The notes beneath the pieces were generated by a model. That model saw only the letters and a program-made list of their open reading frames with translations. It ran no database searches and was not told the DNA's origin. Shown one piece after another: positions 35,484 to 45,012 of a stretch of DNA of 45,921 bases (the first letter of the stretch is position 1; the number at the start of each line of letters is the position of its first letter). The stretch is from Phocoenobacter atlanticus (GTDB lineage: Bacteria > Pseudomonadota > Gammaproteobacteria > Enterobacterales > Pasteurellaceae), in NCBI RefSeq assembly GCF_030764225.1, contig NZ_JASAXH010000018.1. One strand, 5' to 3'. Made by a program: the position numbers and the translations under genes.

Positions 35484-36197
35484 TTAAGAAATTGTTGTTC
35501 CTTCTTCTGTACTTAAAACTACTTTTTTCAATGCTCCAGCCTTACCCATATTAAATACACGAATTGGTATTTTATGATCACGAGCTAACGTAAAAGCAGC
35601 TAAATCCATTACTTTTAATTCTTTATCAATCACTTCTGCATAAGTTAATGTATTAAACAGTATTGCATTAGGATTTTTTTCAGGATCACAATCATACACA
35701 CCATCAACTTTAGTGGCTTTTAGCACTACATCCGCTTCAATTTCGATACCACGTAAACAAGCGGCTGAATCAGTGGTAAAAAATGGATTACCTGTACCTG
35801 CTGAGAAAATCACAACTCGTCCTTCACGCAACATTTTAATGGCATCTGACCAATTATAATTATCACAAATACCCGTTAAATCAAAGGCAGACATCAATTT
35901 TGCATTTACATCTTCACGGTGTAATGCATCACGCATTGCTAAACCATTCATCACCGTTGCAAGCATACCCATATGATCGCCGACTACACGGTTCATTCCT
36001 GCTTGAGCCAATTTCGCTCCACGAAATAGATTTCCACCACCAAGAACAATCCCAACTTCAACACCCATTGCAACGAGTTCTTTCACTTCACTTGCCATTC
36101 TATTTAAAATAGAAGGGTCAATACCAAATCCTTCATCGCCTTGCAAGGCTTCACCGCTTAGTTTTAATAAAATTCTTTTATAAATTGGCTTGCTCAT
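35484..36197 (-). CDS. pyrH: Uridylate kinase
   Basis: A 237-residue UMP kinase of the amino-acid kinase fold that makes UDP for RNA and sugar nucleotides. The phosphate-binding KLSGEAL (12-18), GGGNLFRG (53-60) and the TTDSAACLRGIEI block (about 141-153) are intact. Length is standard. It lies downstream of tsf, as in most gamma-proteobacteria, but is separated by a terminator and a palindromic repeat. Confidence 0.96.
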   Translation of the reverse strand: MSKPIYKRILLKLSGEALQGDEGFGIDPSILNRMASEVKELVAMGVEVGIVLGGGNLFRGAKLAQAGMNRVVGDHMGMLATVMNGLAMRDALHREDVNAKLMSAFDLTGICDNYNWSDAIKMLREGRVVIFSAGTGNPFFTTDSAACLRGIEIEADVVLKATKVDGVYDCDPEKNPNAILFNTLTYAEVIDKELKVMDLAAFTLARDHKIPIRVFNMGKAGALKKVVLSTEEGTTIS

Positions 36198-36243
36198 ATC
36201 TACCTCTTAATTTATATCATTTCATAAAATGGAATATTTTATA

Positions 36244-36277
36244 TGTAGAAATAGACAGGGCATGCCCTGTCTCTACA
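36244..36277. repeat. Dispersed palindromic repeat
   Basis: TGTAGA, then AGACAGGGCATGCCCTGTCT (36253-36272, a perfect palindrome), then CTACA. Related copies are at 38453-38480 and, more distantly, at 5503-5520. It lies in the pyrH upstream region. Confidence 0.7.
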
Positions 36278-36295
36278 ATACATAAAAATGTTATA

Positions 36296-36351
36296 ACAAG
36301 CGGTATGATTTTTTCAAAAATTTGCAAATTCTTACTCTAATCTTACCGCTT
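36296..36351 (-). terminator. Paired uptake signals downstream of tsf
   Basis: ACAAGCGGT (36296-36304) with a full T-rich/GCAAATT tail (to 36330) is a complete uptake signal. AAGCGGTA (36298-36305) pairs with TACCGCTT (36344-36351). It can form a second terminator after tsf. Confidence 0.6.
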
Positions 36352-36394
36352 ATAATAAAATTCTATTTTATATCCAAATATTATAACCAAACAA

Positions 36395-36417
36395 AAGGCG
36401 AACATTTTGTTCGCCTT
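36395..36417 (-). terminator. tsf terminator
   Basis: AAGGCGAAC (36395-36403), loop ATTTT, GTTCGCCTT (36409-36417), followed on the minus strand by TTGTTTGG. It ends the rpsB-tsf operon. Confidence 0.85.
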
Positions 36418-36427
36418 GTTTAAGCTA

Positions 36428-37276
36428 TTATGCTTTAGACATTGCAGCAACTTCTGCTGCGAAGTCTGTTTCTTGCTTCTCAATACCTTCACCCACTTCA
36501 AAACGGATAAAGCTAGAAACATCCGCACCTTTCTCTTTTAATAAATCGCCGACTGATTTAGAAGGATCCATAACAAAAGGTTGTCCTGTTAATGACACTT
36601 CACCAGTGAATTTCTTCATACGACCTTCAACCATTTTCTCAGCAATTTGCTGTGGTTTACCCGATTGCATTGCGATATCAATTTGAATTTGACGCTCTTT
36701 TTCAACAACTGCTGCTGGAACATCTTCAGGTTTAACAAAGTCTGGACGACTTGCTGCAACGTGCATAGCGATGTGTTTAACTAACTCATCATCTGCATTT
36801 TTAGCTGCAACGATAACACCAATTTTTGCACCGTGTAAGTATGAACCTAAAACATCACCTTCGATGGTAGCAACACGACGAATATTCATATTTTCGCCAA
36901 TTTTAGCCACTAATGCTGCACGTTGATCTTCAAATTTTGCTTTTAACACTTCAACATCAGATACTTTGTTTGCAACTGCATAGTCAGCAATTTCATTTGC
37001 TAAGCTTAAGAAACCTGCATCTTTTGCAACAAAGTCTGTTTCACAGTTCATTTCAAGTGAAAGACCAAAAGTACCATCAATGCGGTTGATAATTACACCT
37101 TCAGCTGCAACACGACCTGCTTTTTTAGCCGCTTTTGCTTGACCAGATTTACGCATATTGTCAATTGCTAATTCAATGTCGCCATCTGCTTCAACTAATG
37201 CTTTTTTACACTCCATCATACCTGCGCCAGTACGATCACGAAGTTCTTTTACTAATGATGCTGTAATTTGAGCCAT
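36428..37276 (-). CDS. tsf: Elongation factor Ts
   Basis: A 282-residue nucleotide exchange factor for EF-Tu. The N-terminal UBA-like domain contains LRDRTGAGMMECKKAL (12-27). The core TDFVAKD (about 80-86), which touches EF-Tu, is intact. It follows rpsB in a two-gene operon, with a small hairpin in the 108-base gap between them. Confidence 0.97.
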   Translation of the reverse strand: MAQITASLVKELRDRTGAGMMECKKALVEADGDIELAIDNMRKSGQAKAAKKAGRVAAEGVIINRIDGTFGLSLEMNCETDFVAKDAGFLSLANEIADYAVANKVSDVEVLKAKFEDQRAALVAKIGENMNIRRVATIEGDVLGSYLHGAKIGVIVAAKNADDELVKHIAMHVAASRPDFVKPEDVPAAVVEKERQIQIDIAMQSGKPQQIAEKMVEGRMKKFTGEVSLTGQPFVMDPSKSVGDLLKEKGADVSSFIRFEVGEGIEKQETDFAAEVAAMSKA

Positions 37277-37342
37277 TTTTTAATCCTCGATTATAAATAA
37301 GTTAAAATAAAGCAGGGATATCCCCGCTTCACTAATGTTTTA

Positions 37343-37371
37343 AAGACTAACCTATCAATTAAGTTAGTCTT
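37343..37371 (-). terminator. Hairpin between rpsB and tsf
   Basis: AAGACTAAC (37343-37351) pairs with GTTAGTCTT (37363-37371). A second imperfect palindrome lies at 37311-37328. Probably an attenuator that lets part of transcription through to tsf. Confidence 0.55.
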
Positions 37372-37384
37372 AGCTAACGATGAA

Positions 37385-38122
37385 TTACTCTGCTACTGGA
37401 GCTTCTGCTTCAGCGGTGAAAGTTTCTTCACTTACTTTTTCTTGACCACGACCTTCTTTAACTGCTTCTGCTGCTGCAGTTAAATAAAGTTGGATCGCAC
37501 GAGTCGCATCATCATTTCCAGGAATAATGTAATCAACACCATCAGGATCTGCATTCGTATCAACAATTGCAAATACAGGAATACCAAGATTGTTGGCTTC
37601 TTTTACTGCGATGTGTTCATAATCTGCACCGATAACAAAAATTGCGTCTGGAAGACCAGCCATATTTTTAATACCGCCTAAGCTTAATTCTAATTTTTCA
37701 AGCTCACGAGTACGCATTAACGCTTCTTTTTTAGTAATTTTATCAAAAGTACCATCTTGAGTTTGAGCTTCTAGCTCTTTTAAGCGTTTGATTGATTGAC
37801 GAACTGTTTTCCAGTTAGTAAGCATACCACCTAACCAACGGTGATTTACATAGAACTGTTGGCAATCTAGTGCTGCTGCTTTAACTGCTTCACCTGCTGC
37901 ACGTTTAGTTCCTACAAAAAGAACTTTACCGTTATTACGTGAAATACGAGTTAATTCGTTTAACGCTTCATTAAACATTGGTGCTGTTTTTTCAAGGTTA
38001 ACGATATGAACGCCATTACGTGCTCCAAAGATGAATGGTTTCATTTTTGGGTTCCAGTAACGAGTTTGGTGACCGAAGTGAACGCCAGCTTTTAGCATAT
38101 CTAGCATAGAAACTTGTGCCAT
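37385..38122 (-). CDS. rpsB: 30S ribosomal protein S2
   Basis: A 245-residue small-subunit protein. The N-terminal block MLKAGVHFGHQTRYWNPKM (8-26) and the GIPVFAIVDTNADP motif (about 184-197) are diagnostic. AAAGGA supports the ATG. It heads the cluster and is preceded by a structured leader typical of S2 autoregulation. Confidence 0.97.
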   Translation of the reverse strand: MAQVSMLDMLKAGVHFGHQTRYWNPKMKPFIFGARNGVHIVNLEKTAPMFNEALNELTRISRNNGKVLFVGTKRAAGEAVKAAALDCQQFYVNHRWLGGMLTNWKTVRQSIKRLKELEAQTQDGTFDKITKKEALMRTRELEKLELSLGGIKNMAGLPDAIFVIGADYEHIAVKEANNLGIPVFAIVDTNADPDGVDYIIPGNDDATRAIQLYLTAAAEAVKEGRGQEKVSEETFTAEAEAPVAE

Positions 38123-38175
38123 AAGATTTTTTCCTTTAAATTGTTTGCCCTATTTAATATTACATTATTACATAG

Positions 38176-38250
38176 AGCGGGGTTTAGCCTCCACATATTC
38201 TAATAATTTGACCTAAAAAGTGACGTATCACCTTGTTCAGCACCCCAATT
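38176..38250 (-). ncRNA. rpsB 5' leader, putative S2 autoregulatory RNA
   Basis: On the minus strand GGGGT (38242-38246) pairs with ACCCC (38179-38183). This encloses a GTGATACGTCAC hairpin (38220-38231) and a GGAGGCTAAACCCC segment. This form, about 60 to 120 bases before rpsB, resembles the gamma-proteobacterial rpsB leader to which S2 binds to limit its own synthesis. Inference by resemblance. Confidence 0.55.
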
Positions 38251-38503
38251 ATTAACTAAAAATATGTGTGTGATTTCGAATTAAAATTAAATTGTTTTGT
38301 TTGTTTTTTTGAACGAAAGTTTTTCGCACACAAAAAACGCCGTATTTATACCAAAATTTAGGATAAATTGCTAGTATTTTTTCGTATATTAATTAAATTG
38401 TATTTACTGATTTTTATGCTAGAATTTTTTATATTCTCTATTACATCATTATTGTAGAGACAGGATATGTTCTGTCTTTATGGTATTCAAACAATGATCA
38501 TCA
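38251..38503. promoter_or_regulatory. Divergent promoter region of rpsB and rep
   Basis: AT-rich with no gene. It holds the rpsB promoter (minus) and the rep promoter (plus). A palindromic repeat of the GACAGGGCATGCCCTGTC family, decayed here (GACAGGATATGTTCTGTC), lies at 38459-38476, just upstream of rep. Confidence 0.55.
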
Positions 38504-40522
38504 ATGAAACTAAATACACAACAACAACAAGCCGTAGAATATACCCAAGGGGCGTGCTTAGTACTTGCTGGAGCAGGTTCAGGCAAAACAAGGGTTATAA
38601 TCAATAAAATCGCTCATTTAATCAGCCATTGTGATTATTCCCCAAAGCATATTGCTGCGGTTACGTTTACCAATAAAGCCGCTCGTGAAATGCGAGAGCG
38701 TGTGGCCCATTCAATCGGTAAAGAAAAATCCAAAGGGCTGACGATTTCTACTTTTCATACCTTAGGGTTTGATATTATCAAACGTGAATATAAATCTCTC
38801 GGTTTTAAATCTGGGATGACGCTGTTTGATGATCACGATCAGATTGCTTTACTCAAACATTTATTGCCTGAAAATGTCACCGAAGATAAAGATTTACTGA
38901 AACAACTAATCAGCCAAATTTCAAATTGGAAAAATAGCCTGTTGTTACCAGAGCAAGTGATTGCACAGACAAATGATGATCGCTCTCGGGTATTTAGTTA
39001 TTTTTATCAGCAATATCAAAATCAATTACGATCTTATAATGCCCTTGATTTTGATGATTTGATAATGCTTCCAACCTTACTTTTTCAAAAAAATGACGAG
39101 GTAAAACAGCGTTGGCAACAGCGTATTCAATACTTATTAGTGGATGAATATCAGGATACCAACACCAGTCAGTATGAACTAATAAAATTATTGGTGGGCG
39201 AGCAAGCAAATTTTACTGTTGTGGGCGATGATGATCAGTCTATCTACTCGTGGCGTGGTGCAAAACCAGAAAATATGCAACGCTTAAAAGCCGATTTTCC
39301 GAATCTGAATGTGATTAAATTAGAACAAAATTATCGCTCAAGTCAGCGAATTTTACATTGTGCCAATATCTTGATTGATAACAACCCTCACGTTTTTCAA
39401 AAACGTCTTTTTTCACAGCTTGCTCAGGGCGAGAAGCTTAATGTAATCGAAGCAAAAGATGAAGAGCACGAGGCAGAACGTATTGTTGGCGAGTTGATTG
39501 CACACCGTTTTTCTCGTAAAACAAAATACAAAGAATATGCGATTTTATATCGAGGTAATCATCAATCACGTTTGATGGAAAAAATGCTCGTACAAAACCG
39601 CATTCCCTATAAAATTTCAGGAGGAACCTCCTTTTTCTCACGTGTTGAAATCAAAGATATGATGGCGTATTTGCGTTTGTTGGTAAATCAAGATGATGAT
39701 GCCGCATTTTTACGTATTGTAAACACCCCACGCCGAGAGATCGGGGCGACAACCTTAGAGAAACTGGGTAATCTTGCGAATGAAAAACAAGTGAGTTTAT
39801 TTGAGGCGATTTTTGATTTTGATTTAATTCAACGGATCACGCCAAAGCCTTATCAGGCCTTGCAAGATTTTGGACGTTGGGTCGTGGAATTATCGGATCA
39901 AGCGGTTAGATCTGATCCAATTTTTGCAATAAAAGATATGCTTGCCAAAATTCAGTATGAGGCTTATTTATACGAACACGCTAACAATCCAAAAGCCGCA
40001 AAAATGCAAAGTCGCAATGTGGAAACCTTGTTTGAATGGGTAGAGGGAATGCTAGCAGGCGATGAAATCAACGAACCAATGAACCTTGCCCAAGTCGTCA
40101 CTCGCTTAACCTTACGAGATATGTTAGAGCGTAGCGAAGATGATGACGAGAGTGATCAAGTGCAACTAATGACTTTACACGCCTCAAAAGGTTTAGAGTT
40201 CCCGCACGTCTTTTTAGTCGGAATGGAAGAGGGATTACTCCCTCACCAAACCAGTATGGACGAAAATAACGTTGAAGAAGAACGTCGTTTAGCCTATGTT
40301 GGCATTACTCGAGCCCAACAGACTTTGACATTTTCACTGTGTAAAACACGTCGTCAATATGGCGAAATTATTAAGCCTGAACCTAGCCGTTTTTTAATGG
40401 AATTACCCCAAGATGATTTACAGTGGGAACGAGATAAACCCTCTATGACGGAACAGCAAAAACAGGAAAAAGTGTCGGATAATGTGGCGAGATTAAGGGC
40501 TATGTTGCAGGGGAATAAGTAA
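38504..40522 (+). CDS. rep: ATP-dependent DNA helicase Rep
   Basis: A 672-residue superfamily 1A 3'-5' helicase that clears proteins ahead of the replication fork. Walker A AGAGSGKT (22-29) and Walker B DEYQDTN (Asp214-Glu215) are intact, as are GDDDQSIYSWRGA and the C-terminal VQLMTLHASKGLEFP block. Length matches E. coli Rep (673). The ribosome binding site is weak. An uptake signal lies at 39899. It is followed by a hairpin and then queA. Confidence 0.95.
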   Translation: MKLNTQQQQAVEYTQGACLVLAGAGSGKTRVIINKIAHLISHCDYSPKHIAAVTFTNKAAREMRERVAHSIGKEKSKGLTISTFHTLGFDIIKREYKSLGFKSGMTLFDDHDQIALLKHLLPENVTEDKDLLKQLISQISNWKNSLLLPEQVIAQTNDDRSRVFSYFYQQYQNQLRSYNALDFDDLIMLPTLLFQKNDEVKQRWQQRIQYLLVDEYQDTNTSQYELIKLLVGEQANFTVVGDDDQSIYSWRGAKPENMQRLKADFPNLNVIKLEQNYRSSQRILHCANILIDNNPHVFQKRLFSQLAQGEKLNVIEAKDEEHEAERIVGELIAHRFSRKTKYKEYAILYRGNHQSRLMEKMLVQNRIPYKISGGTSFFSRVEIKDMMAYLRLLVNQDDDAAFLRIVNTPRREIGATTLEKLGNLANEKQVSLFEAIFDFDLIQRITPKPYQALQDFGRWVVELSDQAVRSDPIFAIKDMLAKIQYEAYLYEHANNPKAAKMQSRNVETLFEWVEGMLAGDEINEPMNLAQVVTRLTLRDMLERSEDDDESDQVQLMTLHASKGLEFPHVFLVGMEEGLLPHQTSMDENNVEEERRLAYVGITRAQQTLTFSLCKTRRQYGEIIKPEPSRFLMELPQDDLQWERDKPSMTEQQKQEKVSDNVARLRAMLQGNK

Positions 40523-40565
40523 ATGTAAGTGGTATCACAAAAAAGGAATAAAATAGATCTTTTGG

Positions 40566-40594
40566 GATTTTTTAACTATTAATGTTAAAAAATC
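40566..40594 (+). terminator. Hairpin downstream of rep
   Basis: GATTTTTTAAC (40566-40576) pairs with GTTAAAAAATC (40584-40594) around TATTAAT: a perfect but AT-only stem, 43 bases after the rep stop. A weak terminator at best. Confidence 0.45.
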
Positions 40595-40736
40595 AATAGT
40601 TAGAATAGTTAAAAATGAGCTATTGTCCTGAATATAAAATTAAATGCCTTCTTTCTCTCATAGTCAAAGTACAGCAAATACGTTAAAATGAGGAAGTATT
40701 TTATACTTTTTCATAACACTAAATAAAGGAAATAAC

Positions 40737-41822
40737 GTGTTACTTTCGGATTTTCATTTTGATTTACCTAACGAGTTAATTGCTCGTTATCCAACTAAAC
40801 AACGTACAGCAAGTCGTTTACTTTATGTTAATGGCAAAACAGGTCAATGTTCAGACCAACAATTTATCAATATTTTAGATCATATTGACGAAGGTGATTT
40901 ACTTATATTCAATAATACTCGTGTTATCTCTGCTCGTTTATATGGTAAAAAATTAAGTGGTGGCAAACTTGAGGTTTTAGTCGAGCGCGTACTTGATGAA
41001 CATCGTTGCTTAGCACATATTCGTTGCTCAAAATCACCCAAAGAAGGTTCAACCATTATTTTAGGGGAAGATAAACTAGGAGAAGGAAATGGCTTTAATG
41101 CCACAATGGTTGCTCGTCACAACACCTTATTTGAACTTAGATTTGAAGAGGAACAGCCTTTATTTGAATTATTAGATCGTGCAGGTCATATGCCATTACC
41201 TCCTTATATTGATCGCCCCGATGAAGAAACCGATCAAGAGCGTTACCAAACCGTATATAGTAAGGAGCTAGGTGCTGTAGCAGCACCTACAGCTGGGCTT
41301 CATTTTGATGATGAATTATTAACAAAATTAACGCAAAAAGGGGTTCAAACTGCTTTCGTTACTTTACACGTGGGAGCGGGTACTTTCCAACCTGTTCGTG
41401 TAGAAAATATTGAAGACCATAAAATGCACGCAGAATATGCGGAAGTAAGCCAAGAAGTTGTAGATAAAATTTTGACTACTAAAGCGAATGGAAAACGAGT
41501 TATTGCAGTAGGAACAACCTCTGTTCGATCTATTGAAAGTGCCGCACAACACGCTGAAAAATCGAATCAATTAATTGAACCCTTTTTCTCAGACACCTCT
41601 ATTTTTATTTATCCTGGGAAAATATTCCGAGTAATTGATGCGTTATTGACCAATTTTCATTTGCCAGAATCTACTTTAATTATGCTAGTGTCTGCATTTG
41701 CTGGATATTCAACCTGTATGAAAGCCTATCAACACGCAGTGGCGAAGCAATATCGTTTCTTTAGTTATGGCGATGCGATGTTTATCGATAAAAATTCCAA
41801 TGCGATAAATGATGTACCATAA
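40737..41822 (+). CDS. queA: tRNA ribosyltransferase-isomerase QueA
   Basis: A 361-residue enzyme that transfers the ribosyl part of S-adenosylmethionine to preQ1 in tRNA to make epoxyqueuosine. FNNTRVISARLYGKK (about 59-73), GHMPLPPYIDRPDE, VAAPTAGLHF and the FFSYGDAMFI C-terminus match E. coli QueA. The start codon is GTG, supported by AAAGGAA and by alignment. tgt, the usual neighbour, is not here; glnE follows 25 bases later. Confidence 0.96.
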   Translation: MLLSDFHFDLPNELIARYPTKQRTASRLLYVNGKTGQCSDQQFINILDHIDEGDLLIFNNTRVISARLYGKKLSGGKLEVLVERVLDEHRCLAHIRCSKSPKEGSTIILGEDKLGEGNGFNATMVARHNTLFELRFEEEQPLFELLDRAGHMPLPPYIDRPDEETDQERYQTVYSKELGAVAAPTAGLHFDDELLTKLTQKGVQTAFVTLHVGAGTFQPVRVENIEDHKMHAEYAEVSQEVVDKILTTKANGKRVIAVGTTSVRSIESAAQHAEKSNQLIEPFFSDTSIFIYPGKIFRVIDALLTNFHLPESTLIMLVSAFAGYSTCMKAYQHAVAKQYRFFSYGDAMFIDKNSNAINDVP

Positions 41823-41847
41823 TATGATATAAAACAAGGGAATTACT

Positions 41848-44745
41848 ATGTTTATTAAACTTAATAATCAATTTAAACAACAACTTAATCAATTATTCCA
41901 ACAGCATAGTATTCCTGAAAATTTGCAAAATTCTGAAAAAATCACACCGCTTATAACCAGTATTGCAATGTCTGATTTTGTTTTTAAACAGCTTCAAAAA
42001 CAACCTGATTTATTACAACATTGGTTGCAGCACCTCCCTATTCTTAAAGTTCAAAACGACTATCACAGCGAACTAACTCAACGCCTTACAACCATTACCG
42101 ATAAAGCCCTTTTTCATAAAGAATTACGTTTGTTCCGTAATCAAGAAATGGCAAATTTAATCTTTTTACAGTCAAATAAACTCGCTTCTGTAGAGCAAGT
42201 CTTTATTGCTTTATCTGAATTAGCAGAATGCTTAATTTTAAATGCCAGAAATTGGTTATTTACACGTTTATGTGAAGAAATCGGTACACCTAAAAATTCA
42301 CTGGGAGAAACACAAGAACTGATTATTTTAGGAATGGGAAAATTAGGCGGTGGCGAACTCAATTTTTCTTCGGATATTGACTTGATTTTTTGCTATCCCG
42401 ATCAAGGTCAGACGGAGGGAGGGCGTAAATCACTTACCAATTATCAGTTTTTTACTCGTTTAGGACAGCGTTTAATCCAAGCCTTAGATCAAATTACCAT
42501 AGACGGTTTTGTATATCGTACCGATATGCGATTACGTCCTTTTGGTGAAAGTGGGGCGTTAGTATTCAGCTTTGACGCACTGGAAGATTATTATCAAGAA
42601 CAAGGGCGAGATTGGGAACGTTATGCGATGATCAAAGCAAAAATTCTAGGTGAAGATCCAAAGAACCCTGATCATCGCTATCTTGCTCAACTGCTTCGTC
42701 CTTTTGTGTATCGCCGATATTTAGATTTTAGCGCTATTCAATCACTACGAGAGATGAAACAAAAAATCAGCCGTGAAGTGATTCGCCGCAACCTAACAGA
42801 TAATATCAAACTTGGTGCAGGCGGAATTCGTGAGATTGAATTTATTGTGCAAACTTTTCAAATGATACGTGGAGGGCGTAATAAAACTTTGCGTTCTCGT
42901 AGTTTGTTACAAAATCTGTGTGAATTTGAACAGCAGCAGGTTCTTAACCAAGAGCAAATCACACAACTTTATCACGCCTATATTTTTTTTCGTCAAATAG
43001 AAAATGTATTGCAAGCTATTGATGATAAACAGACTCAAACATTACCGAGTAATGAGACGGATCGTTTACGTCTAATTTTAGCTTGTCAGCATTTTATACA
43101 AGGCAAACAGCAGGTTGATTATCCAATTGCCGACTGGCAAAGTTTTATGATAGTTCTAAATCAGCACCAAGCAAATGTTAGAGCTATTTTTAATCAAATT
43201 ATTGGTGAAGAATCACAGGAAATGGAACAAGAAGATGAACCTCATTTAGTCTTTTGGAAAGATATTTTACACTACCCTATCCCTGAAAAAGAGCTTGATA
43301 GCCTTGTTCATCATTATTCCGTTAAAGCTGATGATATTCCTGAAATTTTGCAATATTTAAACAATACCCTTCAAGAATGGCGAAAAAAACCGATTGGGGT
43401 GCGTGGCAGAAATGTGTTAAATAAACTAATGCCAAGAGTAATGGACGACATTTTTCAGCAAAGCGAATATTTAATATTACTCCCTAGATTGCTTAATATT
43501 ATTGACAAAATCACACTTCGTACTACCTATTTAGAATTATTATTAGAAAATAAACACATTTTACCTCGCCTAATTCTACTCTGTGGTAAATCGGTAATGG
43601 TTGCAGAGCAAATTGCTCGCCACCCAATATTATTAGATGAGTTTATTTTAAAAGAAAAAATTGGCTGTTTAAATACCAAACTAGCCTATCAACAAGCCTT
43701 ATCTGAATATCTACTGCGTATTCCAGAAGATGATGAGGAGCAAATTATTGATGCGTTACGCCAATTTAAACAAACTCAAATTTTAAATATTGCCACCGCC
43801 GATATTCTAGGGGAATTACCTGTGATGAAAATTAGCGATCAACTGACTTACTTGGCAGAAACAATTGTTTATTCAGTAGTTAATATCGCTTGGAAATTGC
43901 TCACGAAACGCTTTGGCTATCCAAATCATCTCACCGAAAATCAATGTGATTTTACCGTGATCGCTTACGGGAAATTAGGGGGTATTGAGCTAGGCTATAA
44001 TTCTGATTTAGATTTAGTCTTTCTGCATCAAGCTCCGATAAATGGGATAACGGTTAATGGGAAAAGATCTATTTCCAGCCAGCAGTTCTATTTAAAATTA
44101 GCTCAAAAAATTAACTCTATTTTCAGTTTAAACACCACTTCTGGTATTTTATACGAAATTGATATGCGATTACGTCCATCTGGCGAGTCTGGATTACTTG
44201 TCAGCTCTTTCGAGGCTTATGATAACTATCAACACAATGAAGCTTGGACTTGGGAAAATCAAGCATTAGTACGCAGCCGTTGTGTTTATGGTACGGAGAA
44301 AAATAATCAGAAATTTGAGAAAATTCGTCAAAATGTTCTAAAAAAAGCAAGGGTAAGCGGTCACTTAAAACAAGAAATTTGCAATATGCGAGCAAAAATG
44401 TATCAACATTTAGCCTCTCATTCAACAGAACAATTTCATTTGAAACAAGATCAAGGTGGAATTACAGATATTGAATTTATTGCCCAATATTTAGTTTTAA
44501 ATTATGCCAACCAATATCCCAAAATGGCTGTGTGGTCGGATAATGTTCGTATTTTTGATACTGCAATGGAATGTGATATTTTAACGACAGAGCAAGGGGA
44601 AAGGCTTAAAGAATGCTACACCACTTTGCGAAATCAAATTCATCATCTTAATTTACAAGGGAAAAATAGTCTTGTTAACGAAAATCAGTTTAGATTAGAG
44701 AGAGAATTTGTGATTGGAATTTGGAATAAATTATTTAAAGCATAA
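41848..44745 (+). CDS. glnE: Glutamine synthetase adenylyltransferase GlnE
   Basis: A 965-residue two-headed enzyme. The N-terminal half removes AMP from glutamine synthetase and the C-terminal half adds it. Each has a nucleotidyltransferase motif: GMGKLGGGELNFSSDIDLIF (162-181; Asp176, Asp178) and AYGKLGGIELGYNSDLD (706-722; Asp720, Asp722). It answers to PII and hence to GlnD, which is also in the window. Uptake signals lie inside it, one near its start (reverse) and one at 44355. It shares a terminator with the convergent cold-shock gene. Confidence 0.96.
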   Translation: MFIKLNNQFKQQLNQLFQQHSIPENLQNSEKITPLITSIAMSDFVFKQLQKQPDLLQHWLQHLPILKVQNDYHSELTQRLTTITDKALFHKELRLFRNQEMANLIFLQSNKLASVEQVFIALSELAECLILNARNWLFTRLCEEIGTPKNSLGETQELIILGMGKLGGGELNFSSDIDLIFCYPDQGQTEGGRKSLTNYQFFTRLGQRLIQALDQITIDGFVYRTDMRLRPFGESGALVFSFDALEDYYQEQGRDWERYAMIKAKILGEDPKNPDHRYLAQLLRPFVYRRYLDFSAIQSLREMKQKISREVIRRNLTDNIKLGAGGIREIEFIVQTFQMIRGGRNKTLRSRSLLQNLCEFEQQQVLNQEQITQLYHAYIFFRQIENVLQAIDDKQTQTLPSNETDRLRLILACQHFIQGKQQVDYPIADWQSFMIVLNQHQANVRAIFNQIIGEESQEMEQEDEPHLVFWKDILHYPIPEKELDSLVHHYSVKADDIPEILQYLNNTLQEWRKKPIGVRGRNVLNKLMPRVMDDIFQQSEYLILLPRLLNIIDKITLRTTYLELLLENKHILPRLILLCGKSVMVAEQIARHPILLDEFILKEKIGCLNTKLAYQQALSEYLLRIPEDDEEQIIDALRQFKQTQILNIATADILGELPVMKISDQLTYLAETIVYSVVNIAWKLLTKRFGYPNHLTENQCDFTVIAYGKLGGIELGYNSDLDLVFLHQAPINGITVNGKRSISSQQFYLKLAQKINSIFSLNTTSGILYEIDMRLRPSGESGLLVSSFEAYDNYQHNEAWTWENQALVRSRCVYGTEKNNQKFEKIRQNVLKKARVSGHLKQEICNMRAKMYQHLASHSTEQFHLKQDQGGITDIEFIAQYLVLNYANQYPKMAVWSDNVRIFDTAMECDILTTEQGERLKECYTTLRNQIHHLNLQGKNSLVNENQFRLEREFVIGIWNKLFKA

Positions 44746-44750
44746 CCATA

Positions 44751-44777
44751 AAAAAAGCCCCTTATTAAAAGGGGCTT
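44751..44777. terminator. Bidirectional terminator of glnE and cold-shock gene 1
   Basis: AAGCCCCTT (44755-44763), loop ATTAA, AAGGGGCTT (44769-44777), with an A run on the left that is a T run on the minus strand. Starts five bases after the glnE stop. Repeated at 45300-45322. Confidence 0.9.
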
Positions 44778-44802
44778 CTTAAGAAATCTATTTAGTAGCT
44801 AA

Positions 44803-45012
44803 TTAGACTAATTTTACATCAATTGCAGATGGTCCACGTTGGCTATCTTGAACGCTGAATTCTACATTATCATTTTCATTTAATGATTTATAGTTATCAC
44901 CAAGAATTCCAGAGAAATGTACGAATACATCTTTTCCACCATTAGATGGAGTGATGAAACCAAACCCTTTATCAGAGTTAAACCATTTTACGATACCAGT
45001 TAATTTAGACAT
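44803..45012 (-). CDS. Cold-shock protein, copy 1
   Basis: A 69-residue cold-shock domain protein (OB fold) that binds single-stranded RNA and DNA. RNP1 KGFGFI (15-20) and RNP2 VFVHF (29-33) are intact. It differs from copy 2 by a single residue (Asp14 here, Glu14 there). AAGGAAG precedes the ATG. It lies 545 bases from its copy and carries the same leader and terminator, so both should be expressed. Confidence 0.93.
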   Translation of the reverse strand: MSKLTGIVKWFNSDKGFGFITPSNGGKDVFVHFSGILGDNYKSLNENDNVEFSVQDSQRGPSAIDVKLV

